Assembly (NCBI RefSeq): GCF_900107095.1
Contig: NZ_FNOR01000007.1
Coordinates: 1 to 64,000, forward strand
Source of the DNA: Collimonas sp. OK242
Lineage (GTDB): Bacteria > Pseudomonadota > Gammaproteobacteria > Burkholderiales > Burkholderiaceae_D
Length of the DNA stretch: 64,000 bases
Direction of reading: 5' to 3'
The position numbers and the translations under genes were made by a program. The notes under the pieces are model-generated. The model had not been told where the DNA came from. It made no database searches and was given only the letters and a program-made list of their open reading frames with translations. Positions 55,186 through 64,000 of this stretch are shown here, in pieces. Within the stretch, counting starts at the first letter, position 1, and every line of letters begins with the position of its first letter.

Positions 55186-55905
55186 ATGACCCGGTTCAAA
55201 AAAACCCTGCTCTTACTGCTTGCCATGGCGGCGACTGCCGCCGGCGCCGAGACCGTACAGGAAGCCCGCATCAAGAAACTGATCGAGCCGCGCATGGGTG
55301 TCGGCATCAAGGTCGATTCGATCACTAAAACACCGTATGCCGGACTGTATGAAGTGCGCACCAACGGCGACATCTTCTATACCGATGAAAACGCCGACTA
55401 CATCGTAGTCGGCAAGGTCATCGATACCCGTACCTACAAGGATTTGACCAAGGAAAGGGTAGACCAGCTTGCAGCGATCAATTTCGCCGACCTGCCGCTC
55501 GACGCAGCGGTGAAGACCGTCAAGGGCAATGGCAAACGGGTGCTGGCGATATTCGAAGATCCGAACTGCCCGTACTGCAAGAACCTGCACAAGACCCTGC
55601 AGGAAATCGACAATGTGACGGTCTATACCTTCCTGCTCAATATCCTGTCCGACGATTCAGTGGTCAAGTCGCGCGATATCTGGTGCTCGGCAGACCGCAG
55701 CAAAGCCTGGAACGACTGGATGACGAACGGCAAAGCCGCAGCGGCGGCCGCGCCGGCCTGCCCGACGCCCAACGACAAGGTGCTGGCGTTAGGCAAGAAG
55801 CTGCGCATCGTCGGCACACCGACTGTGTACTTCGCCGACGGCAGCCGGACCGGCAGCGCACTCGACGCCAAGGCCCTGGAGCAGAAACTGGCGTCCCTGA
55901 AGTAA
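55186..55905 (+). CDS. dsbC: DsbC-like thiol:disulfide interchange protein
   Basis: 239 residues from the ATG at 55186. Signal peptide about 1-20. N-terminal dimer domain (about 22-85, YEVRTNGDIFYTDENADYIVVGKV) and a thioredoxin fold with AIFEDPNCPYCKNLH (Cys128-P-Y-Cys131) and the cis-Pro segment GTPTVYFADG. It isomerises disulfides in the periplasm. Two more Cys (IWCSADRS, PACPTP) fit the second pair of DsbC. Confidence 0.93.
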   Translation: MTRFKKTLLLLLAMAATAAGAETVQEARIKKLIEPRMGVGIKVDSITKTPYAGLYEVRTNGDIFYTDENADYIVVGKVIDTRTYKDLTKERVDQLAAINFADLPLDAAVKTVKGNGKRVLAIFEDPNCPYCKNLHKTLQEIDNVTVYTFLLNILSDDSVVKSRDIWCSADRSKAWNDWMTNGKAAAAAAPACPTPNDKVLALGKKLRIVGTPTVYFADGSRTGSALDAKALEQKLASLK

Positions 55906-55997
55906 CCCCGGCACAATCCTGATTTGAGCAAACAAGGAGATTCCTTTCGTTTGGCGGGTCCGACGGATATGAACAAAATGAATCCCTGAAGGCTAAC

Positions 55998-56633
55998 TCA
56001 CGGTGCGGAAATCAATTCAATATCAGGAAGATTTTCTGCAAGCTCCCGGACCGACGAATACGCTGACAATGCATGGACGACCAGAGGCAAAGGCTCTTCC
56101 CAGATCTCCGGCAAGTCCCTTTCCTGTTCTGCCAGAACAGGAAACGCCAATCTCTCCAGCGGCGGGGTAAAGCGCGCATCGACTCCGGACTTGTTGCCTC
56201 TTGCATCAATCCGGTACCAGCCATGGTTTTTCAAATAGACCGCATTCAATCCATGCAGGCAAAACGGCGGCCCTTCCATGCCCACCGACAAACGCTGATA
56301 GCAAAGCCCTGCCGGAATGCCATTGCTGCGCAATAGCGCCGCCAGCAGATGGCTCTTGGCATAACAGTAGCCGGTCCCATGGATTAATACTTCAGAGGCG
56401 CGGCAAGTCACCGGGTTGAGCTTGAAATCCCAGCTGTGCTTGATCTTGTCGCGCACGAACTCAAAACAGCTTTGCACTACTTCTTCCTCGGACGTGCAGC
56501 CAGCGGCCAGGATGCGTGCCTGGCTGGCGACTGCCCGATGGTCGCCATCAATGTAGTTGCTGAATGCCAGATATCGATTCAATTCAGGAGTGTGCGAAAA
56601 CAAGAAAATCCTTTCATTTAACTGGTTCGGCAA
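55998..56633 (-). CDS. Transglutaminase-like cysteine protease family protein
   Basis: 211 residues. The catalytic pattern is Cys in GTGYCYAKSHLLAALLRSNGIPAGLCYQ, His in FCLHGLNAVYLKNHGWYRIDARG and the following Asp. Such domains act as peptidases or amidases. Before it lies IKHSWDFKLNPVTCRASEVLIHGTGYCYAK, fairly typical of bacterial members. No signal peptide, so it works in the cytoplasm. Stands alone. Confidence 0.85.
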   Translation of the reverse strand: MPNQLNERIFLFSHTPELNRYLAFSNYIDGDHRAVASQARILAAGCTSEEEVVQSCFEFVRDKIKHSWDFKLNPVTCRASEVLIHGTGYCYAKSHLLAALLRSNGIPAGLCYQRLSVGMEGPPFCLHGLNAVYLKNHGWYRIDARGNKSGVDARFTPPLERLAFPVLAEQERDLPEIWEEPLPLVVHALSAYSSVRELAENLPDIELISAP

Positions 56634-57042
56634 TTGCTACACGATGATTACAGGCGCAGCGAAAATAATCCGGATAGAGTAATGCAGAACAGCCGGTAGA
56701 TGAAAAATCATGGGGGTGAGTTGAGACCTCTTTACTGACTGAAATTTAATGCGCCTGAGCGACGATTATTATTACGGATCAGAGCTTGGGGTTGACCGAA
56801 ATTGCGCCACGCCGGACAGCGTATGAAATCGGACTCTAGCAAATTTTTATCTGGCAGCATATGCCAGAAAGTGAAGCAGGCCTTCGACTTGTACCGAAGC
56901 AGACATTTGAAATGTCTCTACATAAACCTGGGTATGGCAATTCACGGTGATGCATGTGGTGCTTTCGAAGTGAGCCTCGATGCGCTTGACATGCCATCAA
57001 ATTCCTGTGAATATAGTTACCATGATAATCAAAAAGAGAGCC
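56634..57042. other. 409-bp intergenic region at the left edge of the accessory block
   Basis: No gene is supported; the reading frames there have no family features. The right end holds a possible TTGACA (56986-56991) and a MarR-type half palindrome before the isochorismatase gene. Confidence 0.5.
57017..57028. promoter_or_regulatory. Possible MarR operator upstream of the isochorismatase-marR unit
   Basis: TTACCATGATAA is a 12-bp imperfect palindrome (5 of 6 pairs) resembling MarR-family sites of the form TTACC-ATGGTAA. It lies 15 bp before the start, fitting autorepression by the marR gene of the unit. Confidence 0.35.
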
Positions 57043-57681
57043 ATGAACAAAACACTAATGTCCAGCAGTTTCGAAAAAAGCCATTGCGCGCTTGTTTTCA
57101 TCGAGTTCCAAGCCGAGTGGCTCAATGAAGACGGCGTTCTCTTCAAGCGTCTTGTGCAAGACAAGGACACATTTCGCAGTGCAATCGCGCAAGCCGAACT
57201 TGTTCTAGCTTCGGCCCGTAAAAACGGTTGGATCATTGCCCACGCTGGACTCGACCTTCGCGACGATCCAACTTACAGCCTGTTCGGGAACGGACAAAAT
57301 GTGCTTGGACTGCGCGCAGCAATACCTCGCGCAGGTACCTGGACAGGGAGCGGTGCAGAATTCGTCCCTCCCTTCGTTCCGATGCCAGGGGAGTTCATCG
57401 TACATGGACGCTCAGGAGCCAGCGTACTAAAGAATTCGACCTTGGATGCGTTTCTTCGCAATAACCGCATTGATACACTCTTCCTCATGGGCTTTGCTAC
57501 CCACGTCTGCGTGGAGTCAACGCTACGTGAAGCTCATGACATTGGACTTAATACCTACGTGGTCTCCGATGCGTGCGCTGCCTTCACTCGTGCGCAGGAT
57601 GAACACTTCCATCAGCACATCCTTCATCATTTCGGAGCAGGCATTGACGCTGCATCCTTGGTACAACAACTCGAAAAATGA
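57043..57681 (+). CDS. Isochorismatase-like cysteine hydrolase
   Basis: 212 residues from the ATG at 57043 (AGAGAG before it). The fold is plain: ALVFIEFQAEW near the start, GRSGASVLKNSTLDAFLRNN and GFATHVCVESTLREAHDIGLNTYVVSDACA with Cys156. The usual catalytic Asp of the first strand is Glu21 here and the usual Lys position reads His/Arg (HGR), so the active site may differ. Substrate unknown. It is 12 bp before a marR gene. Confidence 0.9.
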   Translation: MNKTLMSSSFEKSHCALVFIEFQAEWLNEDGVLFKRLVQDKDTFRSAIAQAELVLASARKNGWIIAHAGLDLRDDPTYSLFGNGQNVLGLRAAIPRAGTWTGSGAEFVPPFVPMPGEFIVHGRSGASVLKNSTLDAFLRNNRIDTLFLMGFATHVCVESTLREAHDIGLNTYVVSDACAAFTRAQDEHFHQHILHHFGAGIDAASLVQQLEK

Positions 57682-57693
57682 CAAAGGCTTGAC

Positions 57694-58149
57694 ATGTTCT
57701 TTTTGAAGGAGTTGCCTACACGGCAAATGCTTGAGGCGTACCAAAAACGCTTTCCAGATATGAAGCTTGACACTGTCGAGACTGCTTTACGATTACTGCG
57801 GCAGGCAAGCCTCCTCATGAGAGTACTTGATGCGTACTTTGCCAAGCACGACCTCTCTCAACTGCGATTTTTGATACTTGTCGTACTGGATCGCGAGCAA
57901 GATTGTGATGGACTTATGGCCAGCGATGTCGCGGCTCGTCTTGATGTCTCACGCCCAGTGATGACGCGCACGCTGCAAATGCTCTCAGGTGATGGATTCC
58001 TGTATTTCGAGGAACATGATGCGGATGGTCGCGCCAAGCTAATCCAGCTTACAAAAAAGGGGAGACAGGTGCTGCACAACGTGCTGCCAGGCTACTATCG
58101 TGAGATTGAAAATTTCATGATGACTCCGCAAGAAGAAAATGCATCATGA
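57694..58149 (+). CDS. MarR-family transcription regulator
   Basis: 151 residues. Winged helix: LSQLRFLILVVLDREQDCDGLMASDVAARLDVSRPVMTRTLQMLSGDGFL then the wing YFEEHDADGRAKLIQLTKKGRQVL. MarR proteins sense small aromatic or oxidant signals and repress neighbouring genes; here that is probably the hydrolase gene upstream. It overlaps a short membrane-type reading frame by ATGA. Confidence 0.88.
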   Translation: MFFLKELPTRQMLEAYQKRFPDMKLDTVETALRLLRQASLLMRVLDAYFAKHDLSQLRFLILVVLDREQDCDGLMASDVAARLDVSRPVMTRTLQMLSGDGFLYFEEHDADGRAKLIQLTKKGRQVLHNVLPGYYREIENFMMTPQEENAS

Positions 58150-58268
58150 AAGGCGTCAATTTTCCTGCCTGTCGTCTCACGTTCTTAGTTTTACTTTCCG
58201 CTTTGGTTTTTCCGCTAGCGCTGACTCTGAACGGGTTATTTGATCTAGCAGCACAATTTGCACCCTAG
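58146..58268 (+). CDS. Short hydrophobic reading frame, possibly a truncated gene
   Basis: 40 residues starting MKGVNFPACRLTFLVLLSAL and ending LAAQFAP. The single hydrophobic helix covers about 9-30. Its ATG overlaps the marR stop as ATGA, which suggests a real third gene of the unit cut short by the TAG at 58266; reading on past the TAG gives RPVLRMAVMTAILAP before losing sense. It could be the start of a small membrane protein or transporter. Not certain. Confidence 0.35.
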   Translation: MKGVNFPACRLTFLVLLSALVFPLALTLNGLFDLAAQFAP

Positions 58269-58320
58269 CGTCCCGTCCTGCGCATGGCGGTCATGACAGC
58301 CATCTTGGCGCCGACAAACG

Positions 58321-58731
58321 TCATTCATAGAACGTCATTCCTGAATAAGGATGTAACCGGCACTTCTCCAATCGTGAGCATAAATCGCCGACGTGAGCCT
58401 CAAGCTTGTATCCGTCAGGATCAAGAAAATAGAAGGAATCTCCTTCGCTTTTGTTGTCTTTCCATGACCGAATTCCCTCCGCTTCGAGACGAGCCTTAAA
58501 GGAGGCAAAATCCCTTTGAGAAATGGAAAAGGCATAGTGCGTGTAATCGACCTGTGGAGCGTCGTCTTTTTTATCGTCCAGTGACAAACACAGCCAGAGA
58601 TCTCCAATTGTCAGATATGCGCCTGCATCCCAGCTTGCCATCAACTTGAAGCCTAGCGAATTTTTATAGAACTCAATGCTAGCCGGCAGATCACTGATGG
58701 CGAGTGTCAGGTGGTTTATTCCAGTTAGCAC
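58321..58731 (-). CDS. fosA: FosA-type fosfomycin resistance glutathione transferase
   Basis: 136 residues, matching FosA throughout: [17 protein letters not shown] at the start, [46 protein letters not shown]. Metal ligands His7, His65 and Glu111 are present, as are Thr9 and the K+ loop residues Lys91, Ser95, Ser99, Tyr101 and Arg120. FosA adds glutathione to fosfomycin. The DNA has visibly lower GC than its surroundings, suggesting transfer. Confidence 0.93.
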   Translation of the reverse strand: MLTGINHLTLAISDLPASIEFYKNSLGFKLMASWDAGAYLTIGDLWLCLSLDDKKDDAPQVDYTHYAFSISQRDFASFKARLEAEGIRSWKDNKSEGDSFYFLDPDGYKLEAHVGDLCSRLEKCRLHPYSGMTFYE

Positions 58732-58858
58732 GAAATATCCTCAATTATTTTTTTATGCGGAGATAGACTTCCTTGCGAAGGTCAACTACTTGCCGATGAC
58801 TGCCATCGCCTCTTCGCGTGGAACCGCCCGAGGAGGCGGGTGGAGTGATGGTTGGAGG

Positions 58859-59386
58859 TTAGAGACTTTCGACTATCCGATTTGGTTCGCGGCGCTCGGG
58901 CTCAGACTTATGCAGATAGGCGGTAAAGATGTCGCGAGGGGGAGGAACCGAAGCCCGGTTCATGATGCCTCCAACCGCGCCACGGTGGTAGCCGCCGTGC
59001 GTCGCAACGTGGGCAAGTATTTCTTCCCGTGACATTCGCCCCTGCCCGCCGTCCGTAAACACAAACGACACGTTCTCAGACAGAAGCTCCGGGCGCAACT
59101 TGGAAATGTACTCAACGTACCAACAGTCCGATTCGGTCACGGCACTGTGTAATTCTTCCAGCGTGGGCGTCTCGGCTGTGTTTGTAGCCGTATAGGAATG
59201 AGGTGAGCCTGACAGATGAGCCGCGAAGATGCGGTCTACCACAAAGATATGGTTCAGGGTGCGGATTGCTGTGTGCCGCTCAGCATGATGAGTTACTGGA
59301 TCCAATTTCTGAAGCTCAGTGAACAGCTCCGCGTTGGCCCAGGCTTTGTACTTGAACAAGGAAAGAAGCAAGGTGGAGGCGCTCAT
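58859..59386 (-). CDS. DinB-family metal-binding protein
   Basis: 175 residues from the ATG at 59386. The DinB pattern: LLLSLFKYKAWANAELF, the first His in AIRTLNHIFVVDRIFAAHLSG, and the end motif EILAHVATHGGYHRGAVGGIMN with two His that bind metal. Members act as thiol-transferases or of unknown role. It is not linked by operon to its neighbours. A longer start at 59437 would add 17 residues with no support. Confidence 0.85.
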   Translation of the reverse strand: MSASTLLLSLFKYKAWANAELFTELQKLDPVTHHAERHTAIRTLNHIFVVDRIFAAHLSGSPHSYTATNTAETPTLEELHSAVTESDCWYVEYISKLRPELLSENVSFVFTDGGQGRMSREEILAHVATHGGYHRGAVGGIMNRASVPPPRDIFTAYLHKSEPERREPNRIVESL

Positions 59387-59590
59387 GGTGATGGACAGCC
59401 TGATTGTGAAAAAAATATTGATCGTATGCTGCCACACAAAATTTGGCTAAGCAACACCAGCTTGGCCAAGTACGCGAATGTCTCTTCCTGGCCGTTTTTA
59501 GCCGGTCGTTATAGGCTCAATTCCCCATAAGCGACATCCGACTTTCTAGAAAAACCCATTCGGAAACTCGCATTCGGTCTATCCATATGT

Positions 59591-60587
<997 letters not shown>

Positions 60588-60591
<4 letters not shown>

Positions 60592-60752
60592 TAGAGCTGT
60601 CCTCAGCCGGTCGTGCCGGAACTCCCGATGAGGTAGGAAACGTTGGCGCTCTGCTTATGGGGCCGGACGGGGCGTTTATTACCGGCAGCGACTTCCTCAT
60701 GGATGGTGGAGTCACAGCCGCTTACTGGTACGGTGACCTTGCCCCGACTTGA
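60588..60752 (+). pseudogene. Short-chain dehydrogenase remnant, C-terminal 50 residues only
   Basis: The frame from 60588 reads about RAGTPDEVGNVGALL then DGAFITGSDFLMDGGVTAAYW, the standard end of SDR proteins. The Rossmann part and the Tyr-x-x-x-Lys site are missing. It joins the cupin frame at about 60580-60600, so a deletion fused the two. Confidence 0.75.
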
Positions 60753-60853
60753 GCAAGCCCGGGACCGGAGAAAGGCACAACAATTCGTCAAAGCGTGGCC
60801 GCCGGAGATGCTGCTCTCGAACTAAAGTGCCGCTGTGGACTCAATATTTTTCC

Positions 60854-61711
60854 TCAGGCGTTCTTCAACTTATCGTCAAGATATTTGAGCACTTCTTCAC
60901 CCAGTGCCTCATGAAACGCTGCGCGATCAAAGCCTTCCGGGTCCGTGGATGGGAGAAAAGCGGCATTTTTCATTTTGGGCGGGAATGGGCTCAAGAAGGA
61001 AAAGTGTCCAGCATTGGGAACCACCCTGGACGTGACCTGAGTGCGGTCGGCGACGCCGTCCAAAACTACATCGGTGTGCCATCCGGGAGTAAACGAGTCG
61101 TGTTCGGCGGAGAGCATGAGGATTGGAACAGTCACGTCTCGCAACGAACCCTCCGGAAGAAACCAGGCGGTGGCAGGGGCAAGCAGGACCAGCGCGCGAA
61201 CACGTGGATCAGCGTCGACCTCTATTTTTTGTCGGGCTTCTGACCAAGGTGTACCGCCTGCAACCGCCAGCGCTGTGTAACCGCCTATGGAATGTCCGAT
61301 GACAGCGACGCTATCTTGCTGAACGTAAGCGCCCAGGTAATCATCGGAGAATACAGCGTCCATCGTGAGTCTGACATGACGCGGGCGGTTCTTGAGATTT
61401 TGCTGCTTACCCTCCAGCTCATTGTTGTTGCGGTTGTTCCCAGCGTGTTCCAGCATGGCGACCACGTAGCCGTTTTTAGCCAAATGCGTCGTCAGAGTCC
61501 GATAAAGAAGATGCGATCCGCCATTGCCGTGAGAAACCACTACGAGAGGATACTGTCCCTCTGCAATCGAGGCATTCGAGCTTACGTCGATGGAATATGC
61601 CCCAAAAGCCGTTGGGACAGAAGGCAAGCAGGTCGGATACATGACGAGAGCCGGGAACGAGACCCCTGCGAACTCGTCAATGACTTGGATCTCACGACTA
61701 CCAACGAACAT
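60854..61711 (-). CDS. Alpha/beta hydrolase of the dienelactone/PAF-hydrolase type
   Basis: 285 residues from the ATG at 61711 (AAGGATGCG before it). The oxyanion stretch PLVVVSHGNGGSHLLYRTLTTHLAKNGYVV, nucleophile Ser in VAVIGHSIGGYTALAVAGG and the late His in VPNAGHFSFL fit a cytoplasmic or exported esterase of the DUF3530/PAF-AH group. Substrate unknown. It stands alone between the gene wreck and the enoyl-CoA hydratase. Confidence 0.85.
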   Translation of the reverse strand: MFVGSREIQVIDEFAGVSFPALVMYPTCLPSVPTAFGAYSIDVSSNASIAEGQYPLVVVSHGNGGSHLLYRTLTTHLAKNGYVVAMLEHAGNNRNNNELEGKQQNLKNRPRHVRLTMDAVFSDDYLGAYVQQDSVAVIGHSIGGYTALAVAGGTPWSEARQKIEVDADPRVRALVLLAPATAWFLPEGSLRDVTVPILMLSAEHDSFTPGWHTDVVLDGVADRTQVTSRVVPNAGHFSFLSPFPPKMKNAAFLPSTDPEGFDRAAFHEALGEEVLKYLDDKLKNA

Positions 61712-61901
61712 GTCGCATCCTTCTAAGTTTAAGTTGTGCAAAAATTCTACACCACCATACTGCCCGACACCGGTCATCGCATCTCGCCCCGCAAGCTACA
61801 TGGAGGCCGCCAGAATGCGGGCAGGCGGTCTTAATAAGGTCGATCGAAAAAAACGCAGCGCCTTCAGACGAAGGCGGTTACACACAAATTGCCAAACCTG
61901 A

Positions 61902-62714
61902 TCAGTCCTTGAATTCAGCAGGACGCTTGCCCATGTTGGCCATCATAGCTTCTTGCAAATCATTAGACATCAACATTGCTGCGTTCCAAGTGGCATTATA
62001 TTTCAGGCCGTCGGCCACCGAGTGGTCGCGTGCGTAGCTGATCATCTCCTTGGTGCCGCGAATGGCGAGAGGCGACTTTGCTGCGATGTTGGCTGCAATC
62101 TCCAACACTCCCTCGCGTAGCGCTTCGCGGGATTCGAATACGCGGTTAACCAAACGAATTTCGCGGGCCTCCGCAGCATCTACCTTGCGCGCGGTGTAGG
62201 CCAATTCACGCGCCATGCCCTCGCCTATGAGCTTTGGCAGCCGTTGCAGCGTCCCTACGTCAGCGGTCATGCCGATGTCGATTTCCTTGATAGTGAAATA
62301 AGCATCGCTTGAGCAATAACGCATGTCGGCGCAGGTGATCAAATCGATACCGCCGCCGACGCAGGCGCCATGCACCGCGGCTAATACCGGCTTGCGGCAG
62401 CGCTCCAGGCTGCTTAGCGTGTCTTGTAAATTCAGGATTACGCTGCGCAAGGCTTCCCGTGTGCGGCCATCGCACTCGTTCTGGATTTGCGCTCCCAGCC
62501 CCATCATCATTTGCAGGTCTATACCCGCAGTAAATATCTTTCCTTCGCCTTCGAGAATCGCCACCCGCGCCTCAGGCGTGGCGTCCACCCACTCGAAAGC
62601 CGTGCGAATCTCTTGCCACATCTGCATGTTCATCGCATTAGCCTTGTCAGGGCGATTCAGGCGAACAATGGCGATGTTCTGCGCTAGGCTGACGGATAAA
62701 GTTTCATAGGTCAT
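61902..62714 (-). CDS. Enoyl-CoA hydratase/isomerase family protein
   Basis: 270 residues from the ATG at 62714. Crotonase motifs: RLNRPDKANAMNMQMWQEI, FTAGIDLQMMMGL, KPVLAAVHGACVGGGIDLITCADMRYCSSDAYF, then EIDIGMTADVGTLQRLPKLIG. The Asp in TADVGTL is typical of dienoyl-CoA isomerases (ECH1-like) rather than plain hydratases, so it may act on diene intermediates of unsaturated fatty acids. No other beta-oxidation gene lies nearby. Confidence 0.9.
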   Translation of the reverse strand: MTYETLSVSLAQNIAIVRLNRPDKANAMNMQMWQEIRTAFEWVDATPEARVAILEGEGKIFTAGIDLQMMMGLGAQIQNECDGRTREALRSVILNLQDTLSSLERCRKPVLAAVHGACVGGGIDLITCADMRYCSSDAYFTIKEIDIGMTADVGTLQRLPKLIGEGMARELAYTARKVDAAEAREIRLVNRVFESREALREGVLEIAANIAAKSPLAIRGTKEMISYARDHSVADGLKYNATWNAAMLMSNDLQEAMMANMGKRPAEFKD

Positions 62715-62724
62715 TTGAAAGCTT

Positions 62725-62847
62725 TCAGTACGATTGGTTAGGGTAATGCGCACAGGCCGAGCGGGACGACTTGAGCACGGAGGTAGGCCGCCAGTTTATG
62801 CAATAACGGTGCATCTCCGGCGACTCTAGCCAGAGCGGCGCACTCAT
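62725..62847 (-). CDS. Short reading frame overlapping the SMC-like gene, possible remnant of jetD
   Basis: 40 residues starting MSAPLWLESPEMHRYCINWR. Its ATG overlaps the stop of the SMC-like gene as ATGA, just as a coupled next gene would. It ends at 62725, 11 bp before the enoyl-CoA hydratase start. In Wadjet loci jetD follows jetC, so this could be a truncated start of it. The sequence is too short to recognise. Confidence 0.25.
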   Translation of the reverse strand: MSAPLWLESPEMHRYCINWRPTSVLKSSRSACAHYPNQSY

Positions 62848-64000
62848 GCCGCCGCCTGCTCAGCCGCCTCGAAATTGATCTGCGCCTGCTCACGCACCTG
62901 CGCCCGCCGCAGCTCCCACAGCTCGCGCAGCTTGTCCGAGCGTAGTTCGCGCTCATCCGATTCCGAAACGAAACCCACTTCGCCGTTGCCATCCGCCACG
63001 GTACGGCTGAAACTCCATTCGCGCGAAAACTCCGGCTTGATCGCGCCGGCGTGTTTGGTCGGCATGGCGCAGATCAGCTGCATGCCGAGGTTATCGCGCA
63101 GGAATTTCAAGACATCGCGTGCGCGTCCCTCGTCCATCTTGGCGAACGATTCATCGTTGACCAGCAAATGCAGGCTGTTGCCCTTTTCGAAACGCTTGAG
63201 GCGATTGGTGACGACCGCCGCATGGATGATGTAAGCCGGCGTCTCCAGCTGGCCGCCGGAACCGGTGCCCCACTCCGACAAGCGCACGTGCGAACCGGTA
63301 TCGGACTCCTTGTAGATTTCATAGCGGCGGTAATTGCGGTAATCCGCAACCCGCTGCAACTCCTTGACCGCCTTGTCTTCATCGTCAGACAACAGCAATT
63401 GCACCAGGCGATCGCGCACCAGGCAATTTTCCGCACTCAACACGGGATCGGCAAACAAGCTGCTGGCCTCCTGCGTATCCGACATTTCCGATGTGGCGCA
63501 GAAGAAGTCGTAATAGGCTTTGAATTCCGGCACCCACTCCGACCAGTCGATGCGGAATTTATCGGTGCCGAATTTGAGCTTGTCGAGCTCGATATTGAGC
63601 GTTTTCAAGGTGCGCACACCGGTATCGACAGCATTCCGGATTTCGTAGCAGAACTGCTTGGTGAACACATCGTTGAACGACGATTCCGCAGTGCGCAGCT
63701 GCTCCAGGTTCTTGATCAGGCCGATATCTTTTTGCCGCGTCAGCTGGGCTCGGGTGCGGTCTTGCAAGGTCACCATCATTGCGTACAGCGGCGTGAAATC
63801 GCCGTCGCGCAAATCCTCGCCATGGGCCACTTCGAAGCGCTCGTCGATACGCGCGTGGGCGTGATATTCGCCCAGCGCATTGCGCGTATCGCCGTAGCGT
63901 TGCCAGCTGAGCGCGGTTTGTTTGACGACATTGTCAGACGCCTTGAATGAGGAATAGCTTCCTTCGCCGACCCAGGTTGCGACTTCGTCAGTGAGCGCGG
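62844..64000 (-). CDS. SMC-like ATPase, C-terminal part (JetC/MksF type), partial at the window edge
   Basis: About 385 residues are visible; the N-terminal Walker A is outside. Coiled-coil-like sequence (DRTRAQLTRQKDIGLIKNLEQLRTAE) leads to the ABC signature GTGSGGQLETPAYIIHAAV and Walker B/D-loop LHLLVNDESFAKMDEGRARDVLKFLR, then LQLICAMPTKHAGAI. The DESFAKMD and PTK stretches resemble JetC of Wadjet, which with JetAB and the nuclease JetD cuts plasmids; MksF is the alternative. No jetD-like gene of normal size follows here. Confidence 0.75.
   Translation of the reverse strand, partial: ALTDEVATWVGEGSYSSFKASDNVVKQTALSWQRYGDTRNALGEYHAHARIDERFEVAHGEDLRDGDFTPLYAMMVTLQDRTRAQLTRQKDIGLIKNLEQLRTAESSFNDVFTKQFCYEIRNAVDTGVRTLKTLNIELDKLKFGTDKFRIDWSEWVPEFKAYYDFFCATSEMSDTQEASSLFADPVLSAENCLVRDRLVQLLLSDDEDKAVKELQRVADYRNYRRYEIYKESDTGSHVRLSEWGTGSGGQLETPAYIIHAAVVTNRLKRFEKGNSLHLLVNDESFAKMDEGRARDVLKFLRDNLGMQLICAMPTKHAGAIKPEFSREWSFSRTVADGNGEVGFVSESDERELRSDKLRELWELRRAQVREQAQINFEAAEQAAA

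Noticed and set aside
56802-57128. A 108-codon plus-strand frame before the isochorismatase gene
   Set aside because: No ribosome site or family likeness, low-complexity composition, and it overlaps the better supported start at 57043.

Overview
The window looks like chromosomal DNA of a betaproteobacterium, order Burkholderiales, most likely family Oxalobacteraceae. Collimonas is my best guess, made from memory and not from a search. The pointers are small families typical of this order (DUF3460, DUF3567, DUF2917), the neighbourhood lipA-lipB-DUF493-D-amino-acid aminotransferase, the block rsmI/lpoA/yraN/diaA/dolP, and housekeeping genes of betaproteobacterial type. I see no rRNA, tRNA, CRISPR array or insertion sequence.

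Layout. 1-13.5 kb: one long minus-strand Tad/Flp pilus operon. It reads flp, TadG-like, unknown, TadE-like, unknown, small pilin-like, cpaB, cpaC secretin with SH3b tail, FHA-cpaF, tadB, tadC, DUF192-TadE fusion, then the start of an RHS-repeat protein that leaves the window. 13.7-16 kb: small conserved proteins and a TrmB-like methyltransferase. 16-25.4 kb: kup, then rsmI divergent from lpoA-yraN-diaA-dolP, then lemA with an M48 membrane protease, then a TlpA-type thioredoxin. 25.4-31.5 kb: a winged-helix regulator divergent from a 5-oxoprolinase operon (pxpBCA, DUF969/DUF979 membrane pair, DUF2891). 31.7-45.6 kb: orphan ATP synthase epsilon subunit, SH3 protein, lipA, lipB, DUF2917 with divergent LysR, DUF493, dat, tag, ycaO, vapBC, a pseudouridine synthase, argB, CWC protein, and birA-coaX-SPOR. 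45.8-50.5 kb: a lipid-transport operon (MlaE/MlaF/MCE/PqiC-like lipoprotein) ending in a VanZ protein. 50.6-56.6 kb: ferredoxin, hydrolase, dacC, then an Exordium-family secreted protein behind a structured leader with a short upstream reading frame, an NTF2-like protein, a DsbC-like protein and a transglutaminase-like protein.

56.6-62.7 kb looks like an accessory block with visibly lower GC in parts. It holds an isochorismatase-marR pair, a fosA-type fosfomycin resistance gene, a DinB-like protein, a wreck of three truncated genes (LysR, cupin, SDR), an alpha/beta hydrolase and an enoyl-CoA hydratase. At the right edge is the C-terminal part of an SMC-like ATPase resembling JetC of the Wadjet plasmid-defence system. 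No jetD follows it in this window.

How genes work together. The Tad genes are tied by repeated 4-bp ATGA/GTGA overlaps and should be one transcript making a secreted Flp fibre plus several minor pilins. No prepilin peptidase, TadZ/CpaE or TadD is visible, so these must lie elsewhere. The pxp genes form a complete 5-oxoproline use operon with its own putative transporter. The most unusual features are the DUF192-TadE fusion with an internal pilin-type cleavage site, the RHS gene coupled to the Tad operon, and the leader of the Exordium gene. All function calls are from reading protein sequence and context; no searches were run.
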